The notes beneath the pieces were generated by a model, which saw only the letters and a program-made list of their open reading frames with translations, did not search any database and was not told where the DNA came from. A program made the position numbers and the translations under genes. This document shows positions 18,701-26,463 of a stretch of 64,000 nucleotides of DNA, piece after piece (position 1 is the stretch's first letter; each line of letters opens with the position of its first letter). Origin of the DNA: Clostridiaceae bacterium (GTDB taxonomy: Bacteria; Bacillota; Clostridia; Clostridiales; Clostridiaceae); contig CABIZX010000001.1 in the NCBI GenBank assembly GCA_902363375.1, positions 1,302,001 to 1,366,000 on the forward strand, in the 5' to 3' direction.

Positions 18701-19269
18701 TTTGATATTGTAAAAGATTCTCCTGATGCTGGTACTACCATTGTACTTTGCCTTAAAGGAATGGCTTCAATTTGTATATCTGGGCATCCTGGTTCAGTTG
18801 TATCTGGATAAGTTATTCTAGCTTCATTAGTGACTTCAGAAGGATTACCTGTAATAGTACCTACAAAAGTTATTTGCACTGAATATAAGCCTGGTAATTG
18901 TACTGATATTTCCGGCAATGGTAGATTATCTACTCCAAAATAAGTTCCTTGGTCTATGGCTACACTATTAATTCTTATGGAAGTTAGATCTATATCTACA
19001 TTAGGATCTACTAAATTATTTAACCTTGCCCCAGTTATAGGCATATTGCCATTATTATAAATTGTAACTGTATATCTTAATCTATCTCCAGGGTTTGCCA
19101 AACTTCTATTTACTTCATGAGTAACATATACAGACATAGTTGGTATACCACTTTTAGGACGCTCTAATATTTTCTGAACTGCTAATCCATTTACTGGAGC
19201 TATTTGTATAGTTGTTTTATCTATAATTTTGTTGTTATCTACAGCTTTATCATCTATATTAATATTCAT
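15715..19269 (-). CDS. large DUF11-repeat protein without export signal, possibly spore-associated
   Basis: A 1184-residue protein made of about seven DUF11 (CARDB/isopeptide-like beta-sandwich) modules. Each has a strand of the form Y.ITITN.GN (for example YTVTIYNNGN, YRITITNTGE, YIVTVTNHGN, YTIILNNTGN), then L.D.L...L..D..SI.ING and a F.A.V strand, with ~130-residue periodicity. There is no N-terminal signal peptide, no LPXTG and no transmembrane anchor. The last ~120 residues differ (VFVPMNLSPCDPLADTVLQV, then a strand-rich piece) and loosely resemble the SPOCS/DUF3794 domain of spore-coat proteins; this is a weak resemblance. ATG at 19269 has AAGGAGTG; a frame extension to 19326 lacks a site. 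Likely structural; a mother-cell product deposited on spores is an inference. Confidence 0.75.
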   Translation of the reverse strand: MNINIDDKAVDNNKIIDKTTIQIAPVNGLAVQKILERPKSGIPTMSVYVTHEVNRSLANPGDRLRYTVTIYNNGNMPITGARLNNLVDPNVDIDLTSIRINSVAIDQGTYFGVDNLPLPEISVQLPGLYSVQITFVGTITGNPSEVTNEARITYPDTTEPGCPDIQIEAIPLRQSTMVVPASGESFTISKSARINNIGDYVTIVEAEEGDIVNYRITITNTGEIDFTTGTLSDILPNGITLDTTSIRINGIAQASMPVGLSNLMLPALSRGSAPIVITFDAKITTLPSTIINKTTVNYNYTGSIKPLHVTSNGVTISPYIIGDYDVEKLAGANGGDKDTGISESVGDTLNYKITVTQEAKVNNEGIPSKEISAVVGDTINYIVTVTNHGNIELIDGLLNDFLSEDLQLDINSITVNGRSIIVEGNNLSDIPLGNLPISTPSQPSTTIIKFNAILMRVTNSISNIATISYEGHRHGTSLEPIIRSSNTVDISYEPDGYQKPINNTSAPAIIIVNQPETNPNFTAVKEVRTNGIGNYRADTIANEGNTVNYRITITNTGNVAFNLGGILTDILDNNLELDRSSVFIGNTNMRVIGNDLNSITLPPLGIASSIIVTFNAIVLSNEINTSNQVTSITYNYTGQTRATTRTSTIATVNADILNIIKTVSPEYATIGTILNYTVVLTNNSIQQLNNIVFNDILDIDLTLVPGSIYINNVLQPIETDLNNLALPSLPATNPRAYNTINFLAKVTGTGPVVTSQGTASYLIGTEQETRTAISNIANTTISIPCIAVAKSVNLCDAMITDTIRYTITITNRGNVEITNIMLADKLDKRLEVIPESIRINGVKPHSERVDIRKLSLPNLLPPTESQSMTTLTITFDAVVKDIEWHMDPSSIGFQEINRTFTVCGSSTVTYGVAGEIAGVLRTNRVSTNIVIPNPCLTAVKSVSSEYARVGDTLTYTIILNNTGNVTLTGIVLSDIVPANLTVDPSTIKINGIKVLRATANTLRNLQIPNMQVPSGESLQPVVVTFQAIVGSISTNHLFNGRPCIQNMATVTYNYAGGSSVPMTTSTNTVITKVTNNSLQYEVFVPMNLSPCDPLADTVLQVTPTVISISPSSQKYNIIVNVLYSIILSYRSMDGNLTTITKYYKVDIPNPNYTVNTKVTVNSVENPIIIKGHQVNVKLRFNITN

Positions 19270-19709
19270 AACATCACTCCTTATTATATCTAATATCTGT
19301 ACTCTAAAATCAGTTGCATAAAGCAATTAAAAATTTACAAATTTTTATTCTTACATTAATAACCATAATAGCTTAACTGCAATGTACATTATCCTTAGTA
19401 TAAACTCTTCTAAATCTATATTTTAATACGACGACTAAATATCTTCTCTATATAGTATGGAAACTTCATTAACGTTGTACCATATAAAACTTTTCTAATA
19501 TTACATTTTCTAAATATTTATTCTCACTATTTGTAATACTTGTAAACAAACATTTAAATAAATAAAAGTACTATAAATATTTATTCGTAAATATTTACAT
19601 TATATTTTTTATATGGTAAACTATACTTAAATCACTAGATAATAACTATTATTAAGTGATAATTTACTTTTAATATTAATGTCATTTGAAAAGAAAGTGG
19701 GGAATAAAG
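19270..19709. other. intergenic region between divergent DUF11 and rubrerythrin genes
   Basis: About 440 nt of AT-rich DNA. On the plus strand a TTTACA (19594-19599) and a TAAACT (19617-19622), 17 nt apart, could be the rubrerythrin promoter, with an alternative TATACT at 19622. A hairpin ATCACTAGATAAT / ATTATTAAGTGAT occupies 19631-19660, in the likely 5' leader; its centre ATAATAACTATTAT loosely resembles a PerR box. Nothing else recognised. Confidence 0.45.
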
Positions 19710-20249
19710 ATGGGAAATTTAAAAGGAAGTAAAACAGAGGCTAATTTAGCAGCAGCATTCGCAGGAGAATCTCAAGCTAGAAATAAATATACTTTTTATG
19801 CTTCAAAAGCTAAGAAAGAAGGCTATGAGCAAATTGCTGCTCTATTCACTGAAACTGCAAACAATGAGAAGGAACATGCAAAAATATGGTTCAAGCTTCT
19901 TCATGATGGCATAGGTGATACTATGGAAAATCTTAAGGATGCAGCTGCTGGTGAACACTACGAATGGACAGACATGTATGCTAATTTTGCAAAAGAAGCT
20001 AAAGAAGAAGGTTTTGATAAAATTGCTTACTTATTTGAATCTGTAGCTAAAATTGAAAAAGAGCATGAAGCAAGATACTTAGCTCTACTAAAAAATATTG
20101 AAGAAGGAAAAGTTTTTGAAAAAGAAGAAAGTGTAGTTTGGCAATGTGCTAACTGCGGATTCATATATGAAGGAGAAAAAGCACCTAAGGCATGTCCTGT
20201 ATGTGCACATCCTCAAAGCTATTTCCAACTATTAGCTAAAAATTACTAA
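19710..20249 (+). CDS. rbr: rubrerythrin
   Basis: A 179-residue peroxide-scavenging protein of anaerobes that reduces H2O2 with electrons from NADH via rubredoxin-type carriers. Residues 1-140 form the four-helix ferritin-like diiron domain ([11 protein letters not shown], then [11 protein letters not shown] and [12 protein letters not shown] giving the E..H metal ligands). The C-terminal rubredoxin domain has [10 protein letters not shown] and CPVCAHP, the four Fe(SCys)4 cysteines. ATG at 19710 follows a GTGGGGAAT site; the in-frame TTG at 19686 has none. It is monocistronic with a strong terminator and divergent from the DUF11 gene. Peroxide control is likely from the family. Confidence 0.95.
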   Translation: MGNLKGSKTEANLAAAFAGESQARNKYTFYASKAKKEGYEQIAALFTETANNEKEHAKIWFKLLHDGIGDTMENLKDAAAGEHYEWTDMYANFAKEAKEEGFDKIAYLFESVAKIEKEHEARYLALLKNIEEGKVFEKEESVVWQCANCGFIYEGEKAPKACPVCAHPQSYFQLLAKNY

Positions 20250-20259
20250 TATTTAAAAT

Positions 20260-20293
20260 AATAAGGGATTGATTATAAAATCAATCCCTTATT
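20260..20293. terminator. bidirectional terminator between rbr and the helicase gene
   Basis: Perfect 15-bp stem AATAAGGGATTGATT / AATCAATCCCTTATT with a 4-nt loop, placed between two convergent genes and flanked by A- and T-rich sequence on both sides. Confidence 0.9.
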
Positions 20294-20318
20294 TAATCTT
20301 CAAAAATAGATACCAATT

Positions 20319-22628
20319 TTATGTTATAGGCATTAATCTTTGATATATATCAGCTTTATACCTACTATCTAAAAGCATTATGGTACCCTTATCTTCTTCA
20401 GTTCTAATAACTCTCCCCATAGCCTGTATAACTTTATTCATACCTGGAAATGTGTAGGCATAATGAAATCCAGGCTCTCCTATTTCATTAAAATAATCTT
20501 CTATAAGTTTCCGTTCAAAAGATATCTTTGGTAACCCTACACCTACAATTATAGCCCCTTTTAGTCTATCTCCAACTAAGTCTATTCCCTCTGAAAATAC
20601 TCCTCCCAAAACTACAAAGCCTATAGTTCTACTTTCTTCTTGGCTTTCTAATGAGAATCTTTCCAGGAATTCTTCCCTTTCCTTCTCTGTCATAAGGCTA
20701 TCTTGTATATATATATTAGCTCCACTAAAATTCTCACAATAAACTTCATAGACTCGCGTCATATATTCATAGGAAGGAAAAAACACTAAAAAGTTTCCTG
20801 AACGACTATTTAGAACCTCATTAATATATTTGCATATGGGATAATAGCTTTTCTCCCTGTATTTATACCTAGTATCTACATCGTATTTTAGAATTAACTC
20901 TCGATTTTCTGGAGGAAAGGGAGATTTAAGCTTTATACTATAACTTTTATCATCTCCACCTAATAATTTCTTAAAGTAATTTATTGGAGACAGTGTGGCT
21001 GAAAAAAATATTGAACTTATATTTCCTTTAATACATTCCTTTATTACGTTACTTGGATTTAAACAGAATATTTTTACCTTTATTTCTCTATCCTCATCAT
21101 TGCAATAAAGCACAAAATCCTTTGAAAATAGCTCACCTATCCTAATAAAATCTAAAAAGGAAAAATATACATTTAAAAATATTTCCTCTATATTTTCTCC
21201 ACTGTGCTCTTTCAAATAATTTTCACCTTCAGTTATAAAAAGTCTTAAAAGAGCTATTATGTCTGCAGGACCTTCTTCTATTATTACATTGCCTTTTTCA
21301 CCTAGAGTATATTCCTTTAAAAGTTTAATTATTTTATTCAATATGCCTATAAGTTTTTTATTTTTATATTTAAATTCTTTTTTTAACTCTTTTAAATCAC
21401 TTGTATTTATTTCAGCTGAGTACATATCTCTTCCACGATCTACTAGATTATGTGCTTCATCTACAAGAAATATATATGGAGTATTATCAAAGGCCATTCT
21501 CTTGATCATAGCTTTCGGATCAAAAAAATAATTATAGTCACCTATTATAAAATCGCACCAAGCAATTAAATCTAGTGATAGTTCAAATGGACAAACCCTA
21601 TATTCTCTGCTATATTTTTCTATAATCTGTTGATTAAAAACCTCATCATTTTCTAGCATAGCTAATATGGCATCATTAACTCTATCAAAATGCCCCCTTG
21701 CATACTCACAAGCATCTCCATTGCATACTCTTTCTTCTTGAAAACAAATTTTATCCTTTGCCGTAATAGTTAATGTTCTAAGCTTCATGCCTGAATCTCT
21801 TAATATGTCTAAAGTGCTTTCTGCTACTCCCTTAGTAATATTCTTCGCCGTAAGATATATAAGTTTAGCTGAATTATTTATAGTAAAAGATTTTATTGCT
21901 GGAAAAATTGTTGAAATCGTCTTACCTGTTCCCGTAGGTGCTTCTATGTAAATATCCCTCTTTTCCTTTATGGTTCTATATACATTTACAGCTAATTCTC
22001 TTTGACCTTTTCTATAATTTTTAAAGGGAAAGTCTAACCCTTCTATGGAGTTATCTCTTAGTTCTATCCAGTTACTTTGAAGTTGAATCCACTTAGTATA
22101 TCTCTCCATAACTTCATAAAAAAACTTTTCTAGTTCCTCTCTAGAAAAAGTTTTTGTAAATGTCTTAGTATGCAGACTTTCTCTATGACAATATATGAGG
22201 TCTATATCTATTTTGCTTAGATCTTCCTCCTCACAATAGATGTATCCATATAACTTTCCTTGTGCCCAATGAAGAAAATTTTCATTTTCTTCAAGGGTAA
22301 GTAAATCCTTCATAGTTGTTTTTATCTCTATTATTTTTACTTCTTTATTATCATTCTGTAAAGATGTAATAATAACACCATCGGCTCTTCCTTCTAAGGT
22401 AATGTTTATGTCATGATAATTTAGATTTCTAGAAAGGTGCATCTCATTAATGTAAGTTTTCTCATTTACTTGTTCACATTGCTCCTTCAGCTCCTTTTGT
22501 ATAACCTTATGAAGCCTAGTTCCCTCTTGGGCTGATGAAGTTCCTCCTATTCTGTCGTCAATATCTCCTTGCCTATAGATAAACTCTATTAAATTTCTAA
22601 CAGATATCCTCATATTATTTTCTATCAT
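20319..22628 (-). CDS. XPD/DinG-type iron-sulfur DNA helicase with N-terminal nuclease-like domain
   Basis: A 769-residue superfamily 2 helicase. Residues ~1-165 look like a PD-(D/E)XK fold: GRADGVI followed about 20 residues later by IIEIKTT, the D...ExK pattern of RecB/Cas4-like nucleases. Then come Walker A EAPTGTGKTIST (~residue 230), four cysteines (CFQEERVCNGDAC plus CPFEL) in the position of the XPD 4Fe-4S cluster, DEAH box VDEAHNLVDR, and motif VI QAMGRVIRTEEDKG. It should unwind DNA 5' to 3' in repair. ATG at 22628 with TTAGGAG upstream; the ABC-F gene ends 43 nt upstream and may be co-transcribed. Helicase call is firm; nuclease activity is inferred from motif order only. Confidence 0.88.
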   Translation of the reverse strand: MIENNMRISVRNLIEFIYRQGDIDDRIGGTSSAQEGTRLHKVIQKELKEQCEQVNEKTYINEMHLSRNLNYHDINITLEGRADGVIITSLQNDNKEVKIIEIKTTMKDLLTLEENENFLHWAQGKLYGYIYCEEEDLSKIDIDLIYCHRESLHTKTFTKTFSREELEKFFYEVMERYTKWIQLQSNWIELRDNSIEGLDFPFKNYRKGQRELAVNVYRTIKEKRDIYIEAPTGTGKTISTIFPAIKSFTINNSAKLIYLTAKNITKGVAESTLDILRDSGMKLRTLTITAKDKICFQEERVCNGDACEYARGHFDRVNDAILAMLENDEVFNQQIIEKYSREYRVCPFELSLDLIAWCDFIIGDYNYFFDPKAMIKRMAFDNTPYIFLVDEAHNLVDRGRDMYSAEINTSDLKELKKEFKYKNKKLIGILNKIIKLLKEYTLGEKGNVIIEEGPADIIALLRLFITEGENYLKEHSGENIEEIFLNVYFSFLDFIRIGELFSKDFVLYCNDEDREIKVKIFCLNPSNVIKECIKGNISSIFFSATLSPINYFKKLLGGDDKSYSIKLKSPFPPENRELILKYDVDTRYKYREKSYYPICKYINEVLNSRSGNFLVFFPSYEYMTRVYEVYCENFSGANIYIQDSLMTEKEREEFLERFSLESQEESRTIGFVVLGGVFSEGIDLVGDRLKGAIIVGVGLPKISFERKLIEDYFNEIGEPGFHYAYTFPGMNKVIQAMGRVIRTEEDKGTIMLLDSRYKADIYQRLMPIT

Positions 22629-22670
22629 ATTTTTCTCCTAATAGGTAAACCCATAATTAAATTCTAAGAA

Positions 22671-24599
22671 TTATTTATTTTGCTTTTGTCTTTCTATTTC
22701 TTCAAAAACTTCATTTAAATATTCCCATCTTTCTAATAGATGGTTTAATTCCTCTTTTAATCTATTTTGCTCTTCTAATAACTGCTGTAGCCTTACAAAA
22801 TCACTTCCACATTGATTTATTTCAGCTTCAATTTTTGAAATTTCCTCTTCCTTATTTTCTATATCCTCATCTATGGTATCAAATTCTCGTTGCTCCTTAA
22901 ATGTAAACTTGAGCTTAACTTGCTTTTCCTTCTTATTTTTAACTTCTTCAGTTTTCTTTTCTTTATTATTGGAGTTTGTTGTTGTAACATTCTCGTCAGC
23001 TTGTATCTCTTTAAATTCTTTATAATCACTATAATTTCCTACAAGCTCTAAAATTTTTCCTTCTCCCTCAAAGCTAAAAATTCTATTAGCAATCCTGTCT
23101 AAAAAGTATCTATCATGGGATATAGCAATTACAGTACCATTAAATCTATCTAAATAATCTTCTAATATTGTTAAAGTTTGAATATCTAAATCATTGGTAG
23201 GCTCATCTAAAAATAGTACATTAGGAGCTTGCATTAGTATTATTAAAAGATATAATCTTCTTTTTTCTCCACCAGATAATTTTGATATAAAACTATGCTG
23301 CATAGTACCATCGAATAAAAAGTTTTCTAACATTTGTGAAGCTGTAATTTTACTTCCATCATTAGTAGTAATATATTCAGCTACCTCTTTAATATATTCA
23401 ATTACCCTCATAGTTCCATCTAATTCTATATTTTCTTGAGTAAAATAACCTATCTTAACGGTCTCACCCTTTATAACCTCGCCTTTATCAGGTTTAACTC
23501 TTCCACTTATTATATTTAGTAGAGTTGATTTTCCCATACCATTATTACCTATAACTCCAACTCTCTCTTCCTTAGTAAATATATGACTAAAATCTTTAAT
23601 GATTACTTTATCTCCAAATGCTTTACTTATATCATCTATTTCTATTATTTTTTTACCTAGCCTTGAAGCAGCTGTGTTTAACTCCATTTTTTCTTCATCT
23701 ATCTTATAGGATGTTTCTTTTAATTCTTCAAATCTATCAATTCTTGCCTTTTGTTTAGTAGACCTAGCTTTAGCTCCTCTTTTTATCCAAGCCAACTCTT
23801 TTCTATAAAGATTTTGTCTCTTACTTTCAAGCGCCTCCATAAGTTGCATTCTTTCAGCTTTTTTCTCTAAAAATACAGAATAATTTCCTTGATATGAATA
23901 TAATTCTCCTGCATCTAACTCGAAAATTCTATTAGTAATTCTGTCTAGAAAATACCTATCGTGGGTTATCATTATAACCCCACCTTTTCTCTTTTTTAAT
24001 ATATCTTCCATATAATCAATTATCTCATTATCCATATGGTTAGTAGGCTCATCTAAAACTAAAAGGTCACAAGGAGTTATTAACACATTACAAAGACCTA
24101 CTCTCTTTCTTTGCCCTCCTGAAAGATTGCCCATTTTGGCATCAAAATCAGTTATACCTAGTTTGGTTAATAGCGCTTTAGCCTCACTTTCTATCTGCCA
24201 GCCCCCCAGTGCATCAATTTTACTAGTAAGTTTGAATAGGCGCTGTTGTATCTCTGTGCTATCACTATTACTTTTTAGTTCTTCTAGTACATGCTCGTAT
24301 TCTCTTAGAACTTCCATAATTTCTCCAGATCCATTAAATACATGATCAATAACCCTATCATCTGGATTAAAATTAATATGTTGAGGTAAGTAAGAAATAT
24401 TAAGTCCATTCATCTTTGTAATTGTTCCTGAATCTTCTTGCTCAACCCCTGCAATAATCTTTAACAATGTAGATTTTCCAGCTCCATTTACGCCAATTAT
24501 TCCAATTTTATCTTCTGATGTTATAGTTAATTTAATATCATTTAATAAAGGTTTCTCACTAAAACTTTTATATATATTTTCAAGTGTAATTAAATTCAT
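22671..24599 (-). CDS. ABC-F family ATPase (Uup/YfmR-like)
   Basis: A 642-residue soluble protein with two ABC ATPase domains and no membrane segment, i.e. ABC-F type acting on the ribosome. Walker A motifs are GVNGAGKSTLLKII (~residue 40) and GNNGMGKSTLLNII (~residue 350); signatures LSGGQRKRVGL and LSGGEKRRLYL; Walker B LLVLDEPTNHMD and VLFLDEPTNDLD. Between the domains is the charged linker, and residues ~560-640 form a coiled-coil C-terminal domain rich in Glu/Lys, as in Uup/YfmR. ATG at 24599 has GAGG 9 nt upstream; an upstream TTG start is too close to that site. A role in resolving stalled or collided ribosomes, or antibiotic protection, is possible. Confidence 0.88.
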   Translation of the reverse strand: MNLITLENIYKSFSEKPLLNDIKLTITSEDKIGIIGVNGAGKSTLLKIIAGVEQEDSGTITKMNGLNISYLPQHINFNPDDRVIDHVFNGSGEIMEVLREYEHVLEELKSNSDSTEIQQRLFKLTSKIDALGGWQIESEAKALLTKLGITDFDAKMGNLSGGQRKRVGLCNVLITPCDLLVLDEPTNHMDNEIIDYMEDILKKRKGGVIMITHDRYFLDRITNRIFELDAGELYSYQGNYSVFLEKKAERMQLMEALESKRQNLYRKELAWIKRGAKARSTKQKARIDRFEELKETSYKIDEEKMELNTAASRLGKKIIEIDDISKAFGDKVIIKDFSHIFTKEERVGVIGNNGMGKSTLLNIISGRVKPDKGEVIKGETVKIGYFTQENIELDGTMRVIEYIKEVAEYITTNDGSKITASQMLENFLFDGTMQHSFISKLSGGEKRRLYLLIILMQAPNVLFLDEPTNDLDIQTLTILEDYLDRFNGTVIAISHDRYFLDRIANRIFSFEGEGKILELVGNYSDYKEFKEIQADENVTTTNSNNKEKKTEEVKNKKEKQVKLKFTFKEQREFDTIDEDIENKEEEISKIEAEINQCGSDFVRLQQLLEEQNRLKEELNHLLERWEYLNEVFEEIERQKQNK

Positions 24600-24703
24600 A
24601 TGTATCATCCTCAATTCTTAACTGTGATTAAATCTAATAATTTCATTATATAGACTTCTTATTATAAAACTTTTCCTATGGACATTATACCTAATTGAGA
24701 AAG

Positions 24704-24749
24704 AAATAAAAACCTTTAGATAATATTTATTACCTAAAGGTTTTTATTT
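24704..24749 (-). terminator. intrinsic terminator after the ECF S-component gene
   Basis: Stem AAATAAAAACCTTTAG / CTAAAGGTTTTTATTT, 16 bp, with a further imperfect inner pairing; T-rich on both strands. It lies about 90 nt after the S-component stop and about 100 nt before the ABC-F start. Confidence 0.8.
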
Positions 24750-24840
24750 AATATTTATAGGGACTTTATAATATATTGCTAATCAAATTATCTTAAGTGA
24801 TAAAAATAAAATATTTCACACAGGAGAATCCTAATAATTC

Positions 24841-25383
24841 TTATATAGCTATCTTCTTAGATGTCTCACTCTTTTTCTCTCCTATAGTAGATAAATCTAT
24901 CCTCAATCCTCTTTGTATTATTCTAATTATCGGAAGCGAGATTATTCCATCTACAACGTGATGAATCATAGTTCCCACTCCTGTTACCACAAGAGCTAGT
25001 AATATATTACTTGTAAATGCAAGTACTATTATTCCTTCAATAATTCCATGAATTGGTGCTGTAAATGCTACTACCTTACCATAAGAAACTTTTTTTATAA
25101 GCATTTTAGCTCCAACATATCCTACAACTATATGAGATGCTGCTCTCATTGCTACTATTGGATCTGGTATCGCAAATAAAAATCCTATAACTGAACCTAT
25201 TCCTACTACAGCAGCCTCAAAAGGCCCTAAAAACATAGCAATAAACATAGGCACGTGTGATGCTAAAGTTGCAGAGAACGGTGGTATATATACCTTAAGA
25301 AAAGGCCCAAATATTACTGGTATTATAATAGACATAGCTATTAATAATGAGCTCACTACCATTTTTTTTAAATTTGTCTTCAT
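24841..25383 (-). CDS. ECF-type vitamin transporter, substrate-binding S component
   Basis: A 180-residue very hydrophobic protein with about six membrane segments, of the ECF S-component fold. Recognisable pieces: KKMVVSSLLIAMSIIIPVIF at the N-terminus (the short AxxxA-like helix that meets the T component), SHVPMFIAMFLGPFEAAVVG near residue 40 and AASHIVVGYVGAKML near 85. S components bind a vitamin and use shared EcfA/A'/T modules, which are not in the window. Substrate not assignable with certainty; the SHVPMFIA pattern recalls niacin-type members. ATG at 25383 with AAGGGGGAT; a 15-residue upstream extension has no site. A good promoter with an overlapping palindrome precedes it. Confidence 0.75.
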   Translation of the reverse strand: MKTNLKKMVVSSLLIAMSIIIPVIFGPFLKVYIPPFSATLASHVPMFIAMFLGPFEAAVVGIGSVIGFLFAIPDPIVAMRAASHIVVGYVGAKMLIKKVSYGKVVAFTAPIHGIIEGIIVLAFTSNILLALVVTGVGTMIHHVVDGIISLPIIRIIQRGLRIDLSTIGEKKSETSKKIAI

Positions 25384-25405
25384 TTTTATCCCCCTTATGC
25401 ACTGT

Positions 25406-25443
25406 ATATACATTAGTATATAACACATTTTTACACTTGTAAA
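25406..25443 (-). promoter_or_regulatory. promoter of the ECF S-component gene with overlapping palindrome
   Basis: On the minus strand TTTACA (25443-25438) and TATACT (25420-25415) are 17 nt apart. The -10 overlaps the palindrome ATATAC-ATTA-GTATAT at 25406-25421, a plausible operator for a vitamin-responsive repressor. Start codon is 23 nt further downstream, so the leader is short and no riboswitch fits. Confidence 0.6.
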
Positions 25444-25484
25444 TAGAAAGTATCCATTACTATACGTAATGGATACTTTCTATT
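25442..25484. terminator. 19-bp perfect hairpin after the split Mo-subunit genes
   Basis: AATAGAAAGTATCCATTAC and its exact complement flank a 5-nt loop, 23 nt after the stop of the last molybdenum hydroxylase gene. The minus-strand transcript has only a weak U stretch after it (TATTTACAAG), whereas the plus strand has ATTACTTTTTATT. Probably the operon terminator, perhaps with a stabilising role; it touches the -35 of the next promoter. Confidence 0.7.
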
Positions 25485-25506
25485 ACTTTTTATTCAAATT
25501 TAAAAT

Positions 25507-26445
25507 TTAATTATTCTTATTTCTTAATGCTAATAAAAGTTTATCGCAAGTAACTGGAATGCTCTGCATTCTAACTCCCACCGCATTATAAATAGCATTT
25601 AGTATAGCTGGAGCTGTAGGAATCATTACAGGCTCGCCTATTCCCTTCGCTCCATAAGGACCACTCTCTTCTAATTCCTCGACAAAATACGCATCTATAT
25701 GGGGTATATCTTTACTAGTAGGTATTATATAATCAGAAAAATTTTTATTTTTAATAGTTCCTCTTTCTACTTCTACTTCCTCCATTAAAGCATACCCTAT
25801 CCCCATTGCAACACCACCTTCTGCTTGGCCTTCTGCAGAAACTGGATTTATTATTTTTCCTGCATCATTCACAGCTACTACTTCTATAATATCTACTTTA
25901 CCAGTTTCATCATCTACTTCTACAGTAACCTTTTGAGCTCCAAAGGTATATGGCCAATAAGGATTTCCTTGTCCTGTCTCTAAATCGATTTGTGAAGTCT
26001 CGGCCTTAAAATAGCCCTCTGCTTTTGTCGGAATTTTATTTTCTTCCATAAAACTATATAAGTCCTTTAAAGTTTCTCTATTTATATCTTTATCATTTAA
26101 TTTACTATTAACTTTTTCTATATTTACTCTAAGTTTTTCACAGGCATCATAAACTGCATTACCTGTATTATAAGTCTGTCTGCTAGCTGCGGCTGTCCCA
26201 CTGTCTTTTATAAAGCTTGTGTTATTATATTCTACTTTCACTAGATTTTTCTCCATATTTAATGTTTCTGCTGCAATTTGCCACATTACACTTATGCCTC
26301 CAGAACCTACATCTGAAACTTCAACATATACTATAATTTCTCCATCTTCTTTAAGCTGTGCTGTAGCTCTCGATTCATCTGGAAATCCATTACCATAACC
26401 AGTGCCATAAAATGTAGTTGCATAGCCAATTCCACGCTTTTTCAT
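25507..26445 (-). CDS. molybdenum hydroxylase Mo-binding subunit, C-terminal half (split gene)
   Basis: A 312-residue protein equal to the second molybdopterin domain of xanthine dehydrogenase-family large subunits. It has SDVGSGGISVMWQIAAETL (cofactor-binding loop), SGTAAASRQTYNTGNAV, AEGQAEGGVAMGIGYALMEE and GAKGIGEPVMIPTAPAIL, which contains the catalytic glutamate (GE). It lies 18 nt after the stop codon of the N-terminal half and in the same reading frame, the two being separated by a single TAA and six codons. A ribosome site AGAAAGGGTG precedes its ATG by 8 nt, so it can be made separately. Either the two halves assemble as two subunits or the gene has suffered a nonsense mutation. Confidence 0.85.
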   Translation of the reverse strand: MKKRGIGYATTFYGTGYGNGFPDESRATAQLKEDGEIIVYVEVSDVGSGGISVMWQIAAETLNMEKNLVKVEYNNTSFIKDSGTAAASRQTYNTGNAVYDACEKLRVNIEKVNSKLNDKDINRETLKDLYSFMEENKIPTKAEGYFKAETSQIDLETGQGNPYWPYTFGAQKVTVEVDDETGKVDIIEVVAVNDAGKIINPVSAEGQAEGGVAMGIGYALMEEVEVERGTIKNKNFSDYIIPTSKDIPHIDAYFVEELEESGPYGAKGIGEPVMIPTAPAILNAIYNAVGVRMQSIPVTCDKLLLALRNKNN

Positions 26446-26463
26446 ATATTTTTCACCCTTTCT

